Shown here piece after piece: positions 25,477 to 33,979 of a stretch of DNA of 55,221 nucleotides. Position 1 is the first letter of the stretch. Each line of letters begins with the position of its first letter. The notes below the pieces were generated by a model. It did not search any database and was not told where the DNA came from. It worked only from the letters and a program-made list of their open reading frames with translations. Both the position numbers and the translations under genes were made by a program. Source of the stretch: UBA5448 sp045536965 (lineage in GTDB: Bacteria > Bacillota > Clostridia > Oscillospirales > SIG627); NCBI GenBank assembly GCA_045536965.1, contig JAZSON010000033.1, positions 1-55,221 on the forward strand, written 5' to 3'.

Positions 25477-26823
25477 TTAAATAAACAATCCCCAAGCAAG
25501 ACTAAGAACGATGGAAGCGACAACGGGGATGATACAAGAGGTCACGCAGATATCCCAATAAGACTGTTTGTGTGTGCAGTTGGAAACGGCAAGCAGCGTG
25601 AGCACTGCGCCATTATGCGGGAGGGTATCGAGTCCGCCCGAAGCAAGAGAGGCGATACGGTGGAGATATTCGGGATTCATGCCGATCTCTGCCGCTTTTT
25701 CCAAATATTGCGGACCGAGCGCTTCAAGGGCGATGGACATACCGCCCGATGCCGAGCCTGTCGCACCTGCCAGAACGTTGACGGCGACGGCCTCGGAAAA
25801 CAGAATCGAGCCGGGCATATTCATCATCGCACTTCTCAAAAGACCAAAGCCCGAAACGGCCTTCACAACAGAGCCAAAGCCAACAGCGCTGGCTGTATTC
25901 ATAATGGCGGCCAAGGAGCCGTTTGCGCCATCGTTAATAGCGGACATGAACACCTTAAAACGGGTGATGTTGATAAGAAGCACCGTGAATATACCGCCAA
26001 GAAGAGCCAACACAATGGCTTCATTATCGGCCAAAACGATCTGGTACTGTTTTTCCAAAATGCGCGGAGCTACGTTCAATAATAACACCACGACAACAAG
26101 GGGAATCAGTCCACTGAGCCAATGCCATTTGGGCAACTTACTTGCATCGAAGCCGCCATCCTTATATTTGGGGTCTTCTTCAAAATGAAGTCCTTTTTTT
26201 CGTGCCTGACGAATACGCCAATCCAAATAAATATAACCCGGAACGGCGATCAACAAAATTGCGAAAATGCTCATGAGGGGCGCCGCCGTTGCAGTGGTTC
26301 CGTAGTATTTGGTCGGAATGAGGTTCTGGATTTGCGGTGTACCGGGGATCGCGGTCATGGTGATACCAAAAGCACCGAATGCGATCGCTCCCGGAAGCAG
26401 TGTGCGGGGAAGATCGGCTTCGCGATAGATGGCATATCCCATCGGATACACTACAAATACGACCACAAACAGCGAAACACCGCCATAGGTCATCAAGAGA
26501 CAGGGAAGCACAACGGCAAGCAGGGCGTATTTCGAGCCGATGAGCGAAACGAGCTTATTGGCAAGGGATCTTGCCGAGCCCGTGGCATCCATAATCTTGC
26601 CGTAGACCGCGCCCAAGAAGAAAGCAGGGAACCAAGATATAACATAGCCTGCAACCCCCTCGATATAACCGACAAGGTATGAATCCAAAAGATTCAATCC
26701 GCCGAATGCGGCTACCAGAACGGCACAAACGGGAGCCACCCATATGATGGAGTTGCCCTTATATGCCAAATAAATCAAGAGTCCAAGACCCAATGCGATA
26801 CCCGCCAATGACAAATAATCCAT
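25477..26823 (-). CDS. GntP-family permease
   Basis: A 448-residue polytopic membrane protein with about twelve hydrophobic segments, of the gluconate/hydroxy-acid:proton symporter type (GntP family). Characteristic stretches include WFPAFFLGAVYGKIMD near residue 65, PCLLMTYGGVSLFV, AIPGTPQIQN, and GATGSASGGMSIALEAL near 353, with SGGLDTLPHNGAV near the C terminus. Likely substrates are small organic acids such as gluconate, hydroxybutyrate or related acids, and the exact one is not readable. The start follows CGGAGGG by six bases. It has its own promoter at 26857 and ends at the terminator shared with hydF. Confidence 0.85.
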   Translation of the reverse strand: MDYLSLAGIALGLGLLIYLAYKGNSIIWVAPVCAVLVAAFGGLNLLDSYLVGYIEGVAGYVISWFPAFFLGAVYGKIMDATGSARSLANKLVSLIGSKYALLAVVLPCLLMTYGGVSLFVVVFVVYPMGYAIYREADLPRTLLPGAIAFGAFGITMTAIPGTPQIQNLIPTKYYGTTATAAPLMSIFAILLIAVPGYIYLDWRIRQARKKGLHFEEDPKYKDGGFDASKLPKWHWLSGLIPLVVVVLLLNVAPRILEKQYQIVLADNEAIVLALLGGIFTVLLINITRFKVFMSAINDGANGSLAAIMNTASAVGFGSVVKAVSGFGLLRSAMMNMPGSILFSEAVAVNVLAGATGSASGGMSIALEALGPQYLEKAAEIGMNPEYLHRIASLASGGLDTLPHNGAVLTLLAVSNCTHKQSYWDICVTSCIIPVVASIVLSLAWGLFI

Positions 26824-26856
26824 TGTTATCCCTCCGTGGATTCAATTTATGACAAT

Positions 26857-26885
26857 ATAGTATCACAAATCCGTTTAAAATGCAA
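26857..26885 (-). promoter_or_regulatory. Promoter of the GntP-type gene
   Basis: On the minus strand: -35 TTGCAT (26885-26880), 17-bp spacer, -10 TACTAT (26862-26857). Confidence 0.55.
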
Positions 26886-26938
26886 GTTTATCCGACCGAT
26901 GTATTCATCGAATTATCCACATAAAAAGGTCAAAATAA

Positions 26939-28039
26939 TCAAAAATGCAAAATTGTAGGCAGAAAACAAGAAAATATAGTATTTTTTTTTTGAGGATTGT
27001 GCTTGGTGTATGCCCTGAATGTGATCAAACTTGCCAAAGAAGCGATTAAAGTACCCACTCCCCCGATGTTGACCCCCGCCAACAAATCGGGATAATTATC
27101 CGTAAATTGCGACAGCAGTATGGCAGAAGGTACGTTGCTTATAAATTGGCAGGAGAGGATGCTGAAAATAAGTGTGTTTTTTTGCAAAAGTGCCGAAAAG
27201 AGCTCTCTGGCCGCCTCGATACGAGCCATATTACCTGCAAAAATAAAGAAAAACACGAATGTAAACAGCAAGCCGTAGTCCACGTCTTTCAGCGCTTTTC
27301 TGTCGACAAACAACAAAATCGGAGGAATGACAATCAAACCGATCCAGTAGGGTATGCCCCTGAACACAATGACGATAGACAAAACAAAGAGCAAAAGATA
27401 GAGGATTGTTTTGGGAGAAACAAGATTGACTTTTTCGCTCGGTAACGACAGGGGTTCGGGTTTTACAAAAATGACGCAACAAAGCGTGATCAACGCTACT
27501 GACAAAATAAACGGCGGCGCCATGATGCCCATGAATTCCAAGTTGGGTGTTTCAAACCTTGCGTACAGATACAAATTTTGCGGGTTTCCAAACGGCGTGA
27601 GCATGCCGCCTAAATTGGCCGCAATGTTTTGCATAACAAAGGTGAACGCCATGTATTTTTGCTTATCGGTGATTGTCAAAACATAAAACCCCAACGGCAA
27701 AAAGGTTAAAAGCGCCATATCGTTGGCAATGAGCATGGAACCTATAAAGGTAATATATACCAATGCCAAAACACTCATTCTCGCTGTTTTAAACATCTCG
27801 ACCACCTTGCGGGCAAGAACATAAAAGAAGCCCAGATTCTTCAGAGCACATACCACCGCAAGAACACAAAACAAGCAGGTAAGTGTTTTATAATCAAAAT
27901 AGCCGAAATATTCTTTGTCAACAGGAATAATCAGACCGGTTGCAAGCGCCGCAAAAAGTGCAATAAACATGACTGCATTCTTTTTTACCAAGCCCAAACA
28001 AGAAGCCCAAAGTCCATCGACCCATCTGTTTTTAAGCAT
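26939..28039 (-). CDS. Anion permease (ArsB/CitMHS-like), probable frameshift near the C terminus
   Basis: A 366-residue membrane protein with about ten hydrophobic spans from the ion-transporter superfamily. Useful marks are TFIGSMLIANDMALLTFLPL near 100, MQNIAANLGGMLTPFGNPQN near 137, and QFISNVPSAILLSQF near 305, the paired re-entrant loops of this fold. The run of ten A (complement of 26982-26991) ends the family-like sequence: as read it gives QKKNTIFSCFLPTILHF and stops. One more A would give KYYIFLFSAYNFAFLIILTF and a stop at 26913, which looks like a normal last transmembrane helix. So an indel at the homopolymer is likely. The substrate is unknown. The ribosome binding site (AAAGGGA) is weak. 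Confidence 0.78.
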   Translation of the reverse strand: MLKNRWVDGLWASCLGLVKKNAVMFIALFAALATGLIIPVDKEYFGYFDYKTLTCLFCVLAVVCALKNLGFFYVLARKVVEMFKTARMSVLALVYITFIGSMLIANDMALLTFLPLGFYVLTITDKQKYMAFTFVMQNIAANLGGMLTPFGNPQNLYLYARFETPNLEFMGIMAPPFILSVALITLCCVIFVKPEPLSLPSEKVNLVSPKTILYLLLFVLSIVIVFRGIPYWIGLIVIPPILLFVDRKALKDVDYGLLFTFVFFFIFAGNMARIEAARELFSALLQKNTLIFSILSCQFISNVPSAILLSQFTDNYPDLLAGVNIGGVGTLIASLASLITFRAYTKHNPQKKNTIFSCFLPTILHF

Positions 28040-28070
28040 CGTTTTTCCCTTTTTCGAAATTGTTTATTTT

Positions 28071-28104
28071 CACCCTCGGCTTAAACACAAAGAGGGTGTT
28101 TTTT
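28071..28104. promoter_or_regulatory. Hairpin in the leader of the anion permease
   Basis: CACCCTC (28071-28077) pairs with GAGGGTG (28092-28098). In the minus direction it lies between promoter and start. A T-run follows only on the plus strand, where no gene is read, so it may be a leader structure rather than a terminator. Confidence 0.35.
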
Positions 28105-28113
28105 ACCATGTGT

Positions 28114-28142
28114 ATGATACTAAAAGCGAAAGTATTTGTCAA
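28114..28142 (-). promoter_or_regulatory. Promoter of the anion permease
   Basis: On the minus strand: consensus -35 TTGACA (28142-28137), 17-bp spacer, -10 TATCAT (28119-28114). Confidence 0.65.
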
Positions 28143-28185
28143 CAACAAAAAACAAAACTGACACCGATATGAAAACGATGTCAGT
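28143..28185 (-). terminator. Intrinsic terminator of the seven-gene operon
   Basis: On the minus strand ACTGACATCG (28185-28176) pairs with CGGTGTCAGT (28166-28157), followed by TTTGTTTTTTGTTG. It overlaps the -35 box of the permease promoter. Confidence 0.75.
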
Positions 28186-28229
28186 GGATGAAATTGACCC
28201 TTTATGGGAATGTTTTTTGCGGCTGTATT

Positions 28230-28796
28230 TTATGTCACATTGATCCAGCTATACAGCTTCCATTGATCTGCCGCATAGGAAAAAACGGCCACGGTGCAAT
28301 TATGGCAGCACACCTTGTTTCTCGGAACATACATTCCAAGAACCGTATCCAGCATGGCGCGCAACCAGCCCGCATGGGTAAAAATTGCAATGTTTTCGCA
28401 CTGCAACGATTCCAGCGTACGCATAAACGAACACACTCTGCCACGAAACGCTTCCTGTGTTTCTCCGTTAAAGGCGACGTATCCGTTTTCACGGATATAG
28501 GCGCGATCCTCTTCGGTCAAGATGTTCAGCGGCTTGCCCGCGATATTGCCCACATCAATCTCCCGAAGCAAAGCGCTCGTTTCTATTTCTGCGCTTGGCA
28601 GAGCGATCTTGGCTGTTTCGGTTGCACGAACGAGATCGCTTGCAAAAACCCTGCCAAAAGATACGCTTCGGATCACGTCGGCTGCTTTTTCGGCATCCGC
28701 TTTCCCTTTGTCGGTCAAAGGCACATCCAACCAACCTGTCCACTGCTCTGCCTTGTTTGTCAAGCTTTGGCCGTGCCGCACTACATATACCTTCAT
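28230..28796 (-). CDS. Histidine phosphatase family protein
   Basis: A 188-residue phosphomonoesterase of the phosphoglycerate-mutase-like superfamily. The phosphohistidine motif VVRHGQSLTN sits at residues 5-14, with GWLDVPLTDKG after it, SDLVRATETA near 53-62 (second arginine), and THAGWLRAM near 138 (second histidine). The length matches small alpha-ribazole or sugar phosphatases. It could serve as the missing phosphoserine phosphatase, but nothing ties it to serC/serA. It begins directly after the stop of the preceding gene (TAAATG), the last member of the operon starting at 33883. Confidence 0.88.
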   Translation of the reverse strand: MKVYVVRHGQSLTNKAEQWTGWLDVPLTDKGKADAEKAADVIRSVSFGRVFASDLVRATETAKIALPSAEIETSALLREIDVGNIAGKPLNILTEEDRAYIRENGYVAFNGETQEAFRGRVCSFMRTLESLQCENIAIFTHAGWLRAMLDTVLGMYVPRNKVCCHNCTVAVFSYAADQWKLYSWINVT

Positions 28797-29624
28797 TTAT
28801 TTTTCACTCATAAATCCTTTATAAAGATGCACAATATTGATGTCTTCCGGCATATCCAAGCCGTGAGAACCGCAGTTTCCGTCAATCTCGTGACAACCAT
28901 GATCCATCGCAAAGCTAACCAAAGTGTTGTGGTGTGTCCACTGCTTTTTCACCTGCTCGGCAATGCATGCAAATACATGACAGTTGATTCCAAGCTCGGC
29001 CATTGCTTCAAGACTTTCGGGACCATACTTGTGCATAACAGAGTCGTAGTTTCCGTTGTAAATAACAATAAAATCATGTTCGTCCCGCGAGATAACCTCG
29101 GCAGTTTTGGCATTCACGGCAACAATGCCACCCTCTTCGGGTTCAAAATGGAAATAATCCATTTCCCTTCCCAGATAAATTTTACCGAGACTGCAAGCGC
29201 CGTAAGTGATGAAGGCGATCTTTTTACCTGCGCGAATCAAAGCATCAAAGAGCGTATCGATGGTAATGATCGGCTTTTCGTATTTTTGAATCCCGTGCAC
29301 CGAAGGTTGCGCCCCCGTGTACATGGTGCCGAAGCATACCGGGGTCACAGACGGCATCACTGCCGCGAGCGGAAGTTTGAAATCGACATATTTCTCAACA
29401 TGCCTGAACATAAACGGATACTTTTCATACACCCATTGAGCAATGGCGTCAGGGTTGTACATAATAACACGGTCAGCTTTTTTGCCGCCGAATGTCGCAT
29501 CGATGTAGTTGCAAAACGACTCGTTTTTCGGCGCGGCGTATTGCGGAGGTTCAACACCCATGGCATAGGCCAATGAGGCGCAAAGGCAGTCCAAAGAATT
29601 TTCATTGTGAAGAGAATTTGACAC
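28797..29624 (-). CDS. Alkaline-phosphatase-fold phosphodiesterase-like protein
   Basis: A 275-residue protein with marks of the type I phosphodiesterase/nucleotide pyrophosphatase group: MYNPDAIAQW (first metal aspartate), MPSVTPVCFGTMYTGAQPS with the probable threonine nucleophile near residue 90, VIYNGNYDSVMHKYG, and FAMDHGCHEIDGNCGSHG with a metal-binding Asp-His pair near the C terminus. No signal peptide, so it acts in the cytosol. The start is taken as GTG 29624, eight bases after AAGGAG. The frame's first GTG at 29633 overlaps that ribosome binding site. The substrate is unknown. Confidence 0.72.
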   Translation of the reverse strand: MSNSLHNENSLDCLCASLAYAMGVEPPQYAAPKNESFCNYIDATFGGKKADRVIMYNPDAIAQWVYEKYPFMFRHVEKYVDFKLPLAAVMPSVTPVCFGTMYTGAQPSVHGIQKYEKPIITIDTLFDALIRAGKKIAFITYGACSLGKIYLGREMDYFHFEPEEGGIVAVNAKTAEVISRDEHDFIVIYNGNYDSVMHKYGPESLEAMAELGINCHVFACIAEQVKKQWTHHNTLVSFAMDHGCHEIDGNCGSHGLDMPEDINIVHLYKGFMSEK

Positions 29625-29641
29625 GGCATCCACTCCTTTTT

Positions 29642-30289
29642 TTAGTTCAGTTCTTTTAGCAGATCATAAATCAGCCAGTGCTTTTCGTCCACTTTTTTGT
29701 TGTGGTGCGCATGGCCGAAATACCATTTTTTATACAAAACGCGCTTTTCCAAAAAGCTCGTTAGTATTTGAAGCGGAGAAAGAGAATCCTCGGTTCCGTA
29801 GATCTTGTCATACTTATGGGTGAGGATATAATCCACTTTATAATTGCGCTTTTTCAAGTTGCTGTATGCCAGCTCCAGTTCGGCGGGATTGGCTTCTTCG
29901 TCGGGATACCATAGGCCCATCTCTTTCCATTTTTCCGAGCTTTTGCATCCACCGAAAACAAAAAAGTTCTTGCCCTGTATGGTGAAAATATTGCCGCGCT
30001 TTAATTGCACGATGCTTTTGGTAAGCCTTCTCACTTTGCCGCCATGCCATTCTTCCTCGGGAAGCGCATTTAGGTAATCAAAATTCTCATGGTTTCCGTC
30101 GACGAAGGCGATGTTTTTGTCTATGGACAAAAATCTTTCGGTGAAAAGACGGTTTTCGTCGGTCTTTTCAAAACGCAGGCCAACATCACCGAGAATGATC
30201 AAAAGATCGTTCTTTTGGGCAATATCCAAATATTCCTTCAGCCCCGCGAAATCAAATTCGCCGTGGAGATCGCTCAAAAAATAGATCAT
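29642..30289 (-). CDS. Calcineurin-like metallophosphoesterase
   Basis: A 215-residue metal-dependent phosphoesterase. The metal and catalytic motifs are in order: FLSDLHGEFD at residues 4-13, ILGDVGLRF near 32, FVDGNHENFDYL near 62, ILTHKYDKIYG, and FGHAHHNKKVD near 198. The first motif is S-D-L-H, as in the small nucleotide- or RNA-acting members. Its ATG overlaps the TGA of the PHP gene (ATGA), so the two are coupled. The substrate cannot be told. Confidence 0.88.
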   Translation of the reverse strand: MIYFLSDLHGEFDFAGLKEYLDIAQKNDLLIILGDVGLRFEKTDENRLFTERFLSIDKNIAFVDGNHENFDYLNALPEEEWHGGKVRRLTKSIVQLKRGNIFTIQGKNFFVFGGCKSSEKWKEMGLWYPDEEANPAELELAYSNLKKRNYKVDYILTHKYDKIYGTEDSLSPLQILTSFLEKRVLYKKWYFGHAHHNKKVDEKHWLIYDLLKELN

Positions 30290-30960
30290 GCATCGTTTCT
30301 CCTGTATATCTTATGCTCTCCTGCGCGGATCAAAGAAATGAAATCCTCCGAGGTTTTGATCTCTCGCGGAGAAAGAACACCCGCGCCTGCCACATCTTCA
30401 AGTCGGTGGGAATCGGAGCCGCCGATCTGATGCATACCGTACTTTTCTGCGGCGGCAATGGAATCCTCGTCAAAATTTGCATGACGGGGATTGGAGTTGA
30501 TGACCTCAAATCCCTCTACATATTCGGGATGAGGAAAGTTACTGCCGTCTCGGTAGGGATGGGCCTGTATGACAAACAGACCGTTTTCCTTTGCCGCTTT
30601 GGAAAAAGCTTCTACGCCATATTTCAGCGCCTCCTCATGGTTTCTTAAAAACGTTTCACAATCGCCATACAAAAGATAATGATTGGGATTTCCGGGAAAA
30701 TTCAATTCTGCGGCAAACAGCACATGGATACCCAGTTTTTTCCCTTCTTCTTTTGCCAGATTATAGCCGAGCATAAAACGGTCGATACAGCCGTCCCACG
30801 AATTTTCATCGAAGGACGCCACTCTTTTATAGGCAAAATGATCGGAGATAAAAACGGTGGAAAAGCCCTCGCCCGCATACAGTCTTACATGTTCCTCCGC
30901 GCCGATGTGCGAGCATCCGCTCACTTCCGCGGTATGTAAATGTGTTTCGATCTTATACAT
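30286..30960 (-). CDS. PHP-domain phosphoesterase
   Basis: A 224-residue protein of the polymerase-and-histidinol-phosphatase fold, a trinuclear metal phosphoesterase. Ligand motifs: ETHLHTAEVSGCSHI at residues 5-19, VFISDHFAY near 36, AAELNF near 84, IQAHPYRDG near 132, and GGSDSHRLEDV near 180. AAAGAGGAG precedes the ATG. Members are histidinol phosphatases, RNA/DNA trimming enzymes or nucleotide phosphatases, and the class is not clear here. It is the first of four consecutive phosphoesterase-fold genes in the operon. Confidence 0.86.
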   Translation of the reverse strand: MYKIETHLHTAEVSGCSHIGAEEHVRLYAGEGFSTVFISDHFAYKRVASFDENSWDGCIDRFMLGYNLAKEEGKKLGIHVLFAAELNFPGNPNHYLLYGDCETFLRNHEEALKYGVEAFSKAAKENGLFVIQAHPYRDGSNFPHPEYVEGFEVINSNPRHANFDEDSIAAAEKYGMHQIGGSDSHRLEDVAGAGVLSPREIKTSEDFISLIRAGEHKIYRRNDA

Positions 30961-30973
30961 TAAAAACTCCTCT

Positions 30974-32200
30974 TTATTCTTCGTTCGTTTCCCATTCGAT
31001 TTCGATTACGATGGGTTCGGTTTCAAGGGCATCGACATCGATACCGTAAATATGAAGTTGGCGGGTTTTAACCGCCTCGGGTTTTCCTCTGAAAAAGTCG
31101 GGAAGATAGATCAAATCAAACGCCAAGGATTTACCCGTGTTCATCAGACGGACACTTTTTGGCGGGCAGGGATAATTTTCCATAACCACCGCTTCGGTAT
31201 CCAAGCCGTTGTAAAAATGCAGATAGGTTTTCCCATCTTTTTTTGCTACGTTGCAGGGTTGCTGAACAATCCCGTATTTGAAAGTGTCTTCATCGGAACA
31301 TTCGAGGCATCCCTCCATGCGATGATACCACTCTGCTACACGCAGAAGTCTTTCGCGGTATCTGCCGCCGATCACACCGTTTGCATCGGGGCCGACATTC
31401 AACAGATAGCTGCCACCGAGCGACATGTACTTATCAATGGCACAGCAAAGGTATCTCTTGGAATGAAAATCCTCGTTGATGCGATATCCCCAGCTTTGGC
31501 GTCCCACCGAATTGCACGCCTCGGTCATTCTTGCAAAACGTAAAAGACCGCCACGGCCGTTGTCCCTCTCGGGGGTTGAGAAATCACCTTCGCTCCATCC
31601 ACGGTCGTTAATATAAATGTTCGGCTGTAGCTTACGCACCAGTTCATTGAGCGAGGGGTCCTCGACCTTGGGAGGAATATCCCAAAACAGCGTATAAATA
31701 CTGCCGTAACCCGTTAAAAGCTCGGTGATCTGCGCCTTGATGAATGCGCGGTATTTTTCGGTATCCACCGCATCGGGATATTTTGCCTTCCACTGATGGC
31801 TTGAAGCGGGATTATTGCCGTAGGGGTGGTGCCAATCGGGGTTGCTGTAATAAACAGAGAGCAGCATACCATGTTTTTCGCAAGCATCGGCAAGCATTTT
31901 CAAAACATCTTTGCCGTAAGGAGTGTTCATAATATTATAGTCGGTCTCTTTGGTATCCCACATGCAAAAGCCATCGTGGTGCTTGGCGGTGAAGCAGATG
32001 TATTTCATACCCACTTCTTTGGCCAGAAGCACCCATTCTTCGGGATCGTATGCAATTGGATTGAAGGTCATCGCCAGCTTTTCGTACTCTGCATGATCCA
32101 TATTCAAGCGGGCTAGCGCCTGTTCGTGAAATCCCGTCAAAGAATAAGGGCCCCAATGAATAAACATTCCAAGCTTATTCTCATGCGTTAATTGCGCCAT
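30974..32200 (-). CDS. GH29 alpha-L-fucosidase
   Basis: A 408-residue glycosidase that releases terminal alpha-linked fucose. GH29 features: LGMFIHWGPYSLTG at residues 10-23, KYICFTAKHHDGFCMWDT near 66-82, YYSNPDWHHP near 117, and the nucleophile region YTLFWDIPP with Asp174 (the family usually shows a W-F-D or similar order here). SYLLNVGPDANG closes the barrel. There is no signal peptide, so it acts on imported oligosaccharides. A C-terminal beta domain is short. It lies between the EamA transporter and the phosphoesterase set. The order is unusual because no sugar transporter or fucose catabolic gene is adjacent. Confidence 0.9.
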   Translation of the reverse strand: MAQLTHENKLGMFIHWGPYSLTGFHEQALARLNMDHAEYEKLAMTFNPIAYDPEEWVLLAKEVGMKYICFTAKHHDGFCMWDTKETDYNIMNTPYGKDVLKMLADACEKHGMLLSVYYSNPDWHHPYGNNPASSHQWKAKYPDAVDTEKYRAFIKAQITELLTGYGSIYTLFWDIPPKVEDPSLNELVRKLQPNIYINDRGWSEGDFSTPERDNGRGGLLRFARMTEACNSVGRQSWGYRINEDFHSKRYLCCAIDKYMSLGGSYLLNVGPDANGVIGGRYRERLLRVAEWYHRMEGCLECSDEDTFKYGIVQQPCNVAKKDGKTYLHFYNGLDTEAVVMENYPCPPKSVRLMNTGKSLAFDLIYLPDFFRGKPEAVKTRQLHIYGIDVDALETEPIVIEIEWETNEE

Positions 32201-32242
32201 GGTTCTCTCCTTTGTGTAAAAATCATTCGTTGTTATGGTGTT

Positions 32243-33124
32243 TTAAAGAGCGGTTTTGTCTTTTTTGGAACTTCTAAACTGTATCAACACACCCAAAACG
32301 ATCAGGACAAGGCCGATGATAAAATATTCATTCAATGCTTCATCCAAAATAAGCGATGTCCAAACAAGCGACAAAAAGGGTGTTATGTAGGCCAGATTGG
32401 ATATTTTTGCAGTTTCCCCCGATTCTAACGCCAAAATCCAAACGGTGCTGGCGACTGCCATGGTCAACATACCATTCCAAGCAAATCCAAGCGCTTCAAT
32501 GGGTGCGGGAATAAAAAGATTTCCATTCAAACCGTTTATCAAAGAAGTGATGGCAAAGGTCGTAAAATAATTCAACATCATGGAAACGCCTTTGTGGTAG
32601 TGAAACTTTTGATTGAGCGCGGTGAAAACACCGTAGCATGCCGCGCCGAGCAAACAACAAACGCCCCCCAAAAGCACCGCATCGTCGAAAACAAAAAGTT
32701 CCTTTCCCATCACAACAACAATGCCAAAAAATGAGGTCAATATACCGACAGCCTTCCCCGCCGTCATTTTTTCTTTCAAAATGATCCAAGCAAATATCAC
32801 GCTCATGATGGGCCACATGTAGTTGACAATGAACGCCTGCGAAGCGGGAAGAATATCGGTGCCTGCATAGTAGAAGATGTAATATAACAAGGTTCCTGGA
32901 AGCCCGATCAAAATCGAGATCACAAAATCCTTGCCCTTATATTCTTTGAGCTGTTTGATATTCCCATTGAAAACATTTACCATGAGCAAAGCAAATCCCG
33001 CAAAAAGCGAGCTGATCCACAAAACTTGAAAATTGTTATACGAGGTCAACAAAAGCTTTGAAACCGTCGCAACCGTTGACCAAAAGAAAATGGAGACAAA
33101 TGGCAGCACGAAATGTTTTTTCAT
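32243..33124 (-). CDS. EamA/DMT-family transporter
   Basis: A 293-residue ten-helix drug/metabolite transporter with the two-fold EamA repeat. Visible points are FFWSTVATVSKLLL in helix 1, ASQAFIVNYMWPIMSVIFAW (end of the first repeat, with an ILKEKMTAGKA loop), and TPFLSLVWTSLILDEALNEY at the matching place in the second repeat. The C terminus is basic (RSSKKDKTAL). Start ATG 33124 is preferred over GTG 33130 because GAGGG lies seven bases upstream of it. Such carriers move small metabolites or amino acids, and the substrate is not readable. Confidence 0.87.
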   Translation of the reverse strand: MKKHFVLPFVSIFFWSTVATVSKLLLTSYNNFQVLWISSLFAGFALLMVNVFNGNIKQLKEYKGKDFVISILIGLPGTLLYYIFYYAGTDILPASQAFIVNYMWPIMSVIFAWIILKEKMTAGKAVGILTSFFGIVVVMGKELFVFDDAVLLGGVCCLLGAACYGVFTALNQKFHYHKGVSMMLNYFTTFAITSLINGLNGNLFIPAPIEALGFAWNGMLTMAVASTVWILALESGETAKISNLAYITPFLSLVWTSLILDEALNEYFIIGLVLIVLGVLIQFRSSKKDKTAL

Positions 33125-33136
33125 TTTCACACCCTC

Positions 33137-33883
33137 TTACAATGAAAATTCGAGCCCGTCATGGGCAAAAACAAATTTCTGCTCCGACAAAAGTTCCGCA
33201 AGAGCATAGCCCGTGGCAATTCTTCTCGGCGAATGGTGGTTGATGCAAATTGTCTTTATATTTTTTCTGTCTTTTAAAAACGCATAATATTTATCCACGG
33301 CAGAAAAATGCGCAAGTTCAAGTACGGCCAAATCCAGTCCTTTGTCAAACGCCTCGACCCAAACATCGGGGTTGCCGTCGGGGCGCTTGTTTGCACCCGA
33401 AAGATCGCCCGAAAAATATACCCGTTTTCCCTCCGCCTCCAGAAGATACCCAAAGGAGTGATCGTTGTGATCGGTTCTGTATGCAGTGAGTTTTATATTT
33501 TCATCGGCATAAATAAAGCCGTCGTCTACCCGACCGAAAGAAAAATCACGGATAGGAGTACCGTTACAGGCAAGCCACTCTGTGATAGCGGCAACACTTC
33601 TCTCCACATCCCCCGGCAGATAAAACCGCGGATTTGCCTCTTTATATTTCCAACTGCAAATATCAATAAAGGAAATCAAACCATTGGTATGGTCGCCGTG
33701 CATATGGGTAACAAATACCGCCTTAACAGATTCTATCGCCATGCCGCGGTTCGCGAGTCCCTCGGCGGACGATGAGCCCATATCAATAAAATAGCGGTTT
33801 TTACCCATGTCAATCAGTATCGAGGAACAACGGCGACTTGCCTCAGGCAGGCCATGAGACGAACCGAAAAATACAATGCGCAT
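33137..33883 (-). CDS. MBL-fold metal-dependent hydrolase
   Basis: A 248-residue metallo-beta-lactamase-fold protein resembling the RNase Z/UPF0173 type. The metal motif THMHGDHTNG lies near residue 59. Other marks are FFGSSHGLPEASRRCSS at the start, YRTDHNDHSFGYLLE near 143, YFSGDLSG near 160, and NHHSPRR near 220 (final histidine). The short length and the lack of an exosite arm argue against tRNase Z proper. GGAGG lies eight bases upstream of the ATG. It is the first gene of the operon read from 33945 leftwards. Confidence 0.85.
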   Translation of the reverse strand: MRIVFFGSSHGLPEASRRCSSILIDMGKNRYFIDMGSSSAEGLANRGMAIESVKAVFVTHMHGDHTNGLISFIDICSWKYKEANPRFYLPGDVERSVAAITEWLACNGTPIRDFSFGRVDDGFIYADENIKLTAYRTDHNDHSFGYLLEAEGKRVYFSGDLSGANKRPDGNPDVWVEAFDKGLDLAVLELAHFSAVDKYYAFLKDRKNIKTICINHHSPRRIATGYALAELLSEQKFVFAHDGLEFSL

Positions 33884-33916
33884 ACCTCAAACCTCCAAAC
33901 CTATTTACACGATGGA

Positions 33917-33945
33917 ATTATAACATATTTAAAATCGCTTTTCAA
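33917..33945 (-). promoter_or_regulatory. Promoter of the seven-gene operon
   Basis: On the minus strand: -35 TTGAAA (33945-33940), 17-bp spacer, perfect -10 TATAAT (33922-33917). Confidence 0.65.
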
Positions 33946-33979
33946 CGAAAAGAACACGATTTCAAAAGAATCCAAACAA

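Noticed and set aside
28188..29576. 462-residue plus-strand ORF opposite the phosphatase genes
   Set aside because: Two minus-strand genes with full catalytic motifs occupy the region. The long open frame is a by-product of their codon use.
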